The notes beneath the pieces were generated by a model. It was given only the letters and a program-made list of their open reading frames with translations. It had not been told where the DNA came from and searched no databases. A program made the translations under genes and the position numbers. Shown one piece after another: positions 41,992 to 43,191 of a DNA stretch of 43,191 nt (position 1 is its first letter; the number at the start of each line of letters is the position of its first letter). Source of the stretch: Prototheca cutis (Eukaryota; Chlorophyta; Trebouxiophyceae; Chlorellales; Chlorellaceae); contig BCIH01000011.1 in NCBI GenBank assembly GCA_002897115.2, forward strand, positions 658,383-701,573. The letters run 5' to 3'.

Positions 41992-43191
41992 ATGGCCCAG
42001 ACGGCTGGAGGGCCAGCTCCCGGTCGGGGTGAGTCGGTAGGGGCGGTGCACATTTCCAACACCATTCAAAACTGGTACCCTGGGCACCGCGGTGAATGCA
42101 ACGAATTCGCGTTTTTAATTCCAACTTGCAGAATTTCCTCCCAAATGGGCTGCTCCCGCGCTGCGCAAGACTTTTACGGCGTTCAGGGGGGTCGGGTTCC
42201 TGGCTGCCGGCGTGGCTCTCGGCAGCGTCCTGGTAGGGGACCGTTTGGGGAGAGCAAGTTCCCTGCACGCTTGCACATGTGAGACAATTTGATAATATCT
42301 AGCGCCCTTATCACGCCTTTTCTCCAACACACGCGCTTGCAGAAGCGGCTGGCTGCCCTGGAGCAGGCAGGCACCCTGTGGCCTGCGGTCCAGGCCTGGG
42401 TGCCCCAGACCTGCCAGGCGCCGTGGGCTGCTCTTTGTGCCGTGGCACTGCTGGGCCTGGCATGGTGGGCCTGGTCCTCCTTTGCACAGAAAACCTACCT
42501 GCTGGACTTTGCATGCTACCGACCAGCCGACAACTTGAAAGTGACGTTTGACAGGTTCATGCAAGGCTCTGCTGACTCAGGGGTGCGTGCGGGGCAGTTC
42601 GTGTTGATTAAGACTTCCATGCCTGGAACCCTGTGCGATGACCCAATCGTTGGATTTGGCCGACCTTGCTGCCTGCGGATGCCTTTTAAACGGACATCAG
42701 CCATATGGGCTATTTGGGGGCGTGGTGGCGGTGGGGTGTGTGGTTGCCTGCAAGGCCCATCTGCTCACATCAACATCTCAAGCTCACACAAGTGCACTCC
42801 ATGCTTGCGCAGTACTTTGACGATGACGCGCTCGACTTCCAGCGTCGCATCCTGGAAAAATCTGCATTGAGCGAAGAAACTTTTTTTCCTCCCAGTCTTC
42901 ACGGTGGGTTTGGTGTTGTCAGGTGGCCAGCCGGCGTTGGTGGTTGGGGTGGCAACGAGTGCTGCACGGGACTGCTTGTTCAGCATGGCATCGACTACTC
43001 TGGGTGAGCCATGATTGCTCAACCATACGTCCCCTTCCCAAACAAGGTCTCGTAAAAATAGCTACCCGTTCCCAAAAAACACAGCGAAACCACCGCAAGT
43101 GAACATGGAGACGGCTCGGGAAGAGGCTCAGCTCGCCATGTGTGTGGCCGTCGAAGACCTTCTCAAGCGGACCGGTGAGTGTGTGTGTGTG
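41992..43191 (+). CDS. 3-ketoacyl-CoA synthase, N-terminal part
   Basis: Five exons are inside the window, 41992-42028, 42132-42232, 42343-42582, 42813-42903 and 43085-43174, and the gene continues beyond the right edge. 3-Ketoacyl-CoA synthases (FAE1/KCS type) condense malonyl-CoA with long-chain acyl-CoA in the ER, the first step of very-long-chain fatty-acid elongation. Two N-terminal hydrophobic segments (GVGFLAAGVALGSVL and ALCAVALLGLAWWAW) anchor it. The family signature follows: YLLDFACYRPADNLKVTF, then LDFQRRILEKSALSEETFFPP and ETAREEAQLAMCVAVEDLL. The Cys-His-Asn catalytic residues lie outside the window, so activity cannot be judged. Very-long-chain products also feed sphingolipids, whose head-group enzyme is encoded at 33697-35858. 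The phase closes at each junction. The final bases show donor GTGAGT and a GT repeat. Confidence 0.87.

Overview
The window looks like nuclear DNA of a green alga (Chlorophyta, most likely a core chlorophyte or trebouxiophyte). The evidence is many short spliced exons with GT-AG introns, GC-rich coding sequence, and plant-lineage proteins side by side: an RWP-RK factor, a plastid EGY-type protease homologue, a BPG2/YqeH-type plastid GTPase, a plant-type ketoacyl-CoA synthase, an IPUT1-like sphingolipid glucuronosyltransferase and an anthranilate phosphoribosyltransferase with a possible transit peptide. Scattered single N bases and one 41-base N gap show a draft assembly. No RNA gene, transposon, CRISPR array or viral gene was recognised.

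Layout. 1-6663: two divergent paralogues of an EGF-domain exostosin (GT47) glycosyltransferase, the left one cut by the window edge. 7223-8644 (-): RWP-RK factor. 8645-10935: a 2.3 kb stretch with no recognisable gene. 10936-13431 (+): trpD-type anthranilate phosphoribosyltransferase. 13782-14439 (-): ribosomal protein eS28. 14945-18255 (+): COP9 signalosome subunit 3. 18605-21558 (-): HEATR6-like HEAT-repeat protein. 22003-24846 (+): EGY-like site-2-protease homologue with degraded catalytic motifs. 25323-26810 (+): STIMATE/TMEM110-like membrane protein. 27007 to about 29217 (-): BPG2-like circularly permuted GTPase. 30059-31235 (+): unrecognised membrane protein. 31592-33249 (-): TPR protein. 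33697-35858 (+): IPUT1-like GT8 enzyme. 36568-38219 (-): TFIIH subunit Tfb4. 38530-41666 (-): spliceosomal RED/IK protein. 41992 to the right edge (+): 3-ketoacyl-CoA synthase, incomplete.

The genes mostly alternate as convergent and divergent neighbours, with gaps of about 0.2-0.9 kb, so several probably share bidirectional promoters. They are not a pathway cluster. They cover cell-wall or secretory glycosylation, tryptophan synthesis, translation, protein turnover, plastid biogenesis, sphingolipid and fatty-acid synthesis, transcription/DNA repair and splicing. Exon models were built by hand from splice signals, reading-frame phase and recalled family motifs. Where phase closes across all exons (GT47, trpD, eS28, CSN3, EGY, IPUT1, Tfb4, RED) the models are fairly secure.

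The most interesting general signal is in the introns. Read on the sense strand, many are G-rich (often G homopolymer) just after the 5' splice site and C- or CA-rich (often C homopolymer) just before the 3' splice site. The longest runs are 41, 47 and 74 bases. This could let intron ends pair. Other points of note are a heptad-repeat block in RED where animal homologues have RED-type repeats, a catalytically dead-looking EGY protein, and a homology-supported GC-AG intron.
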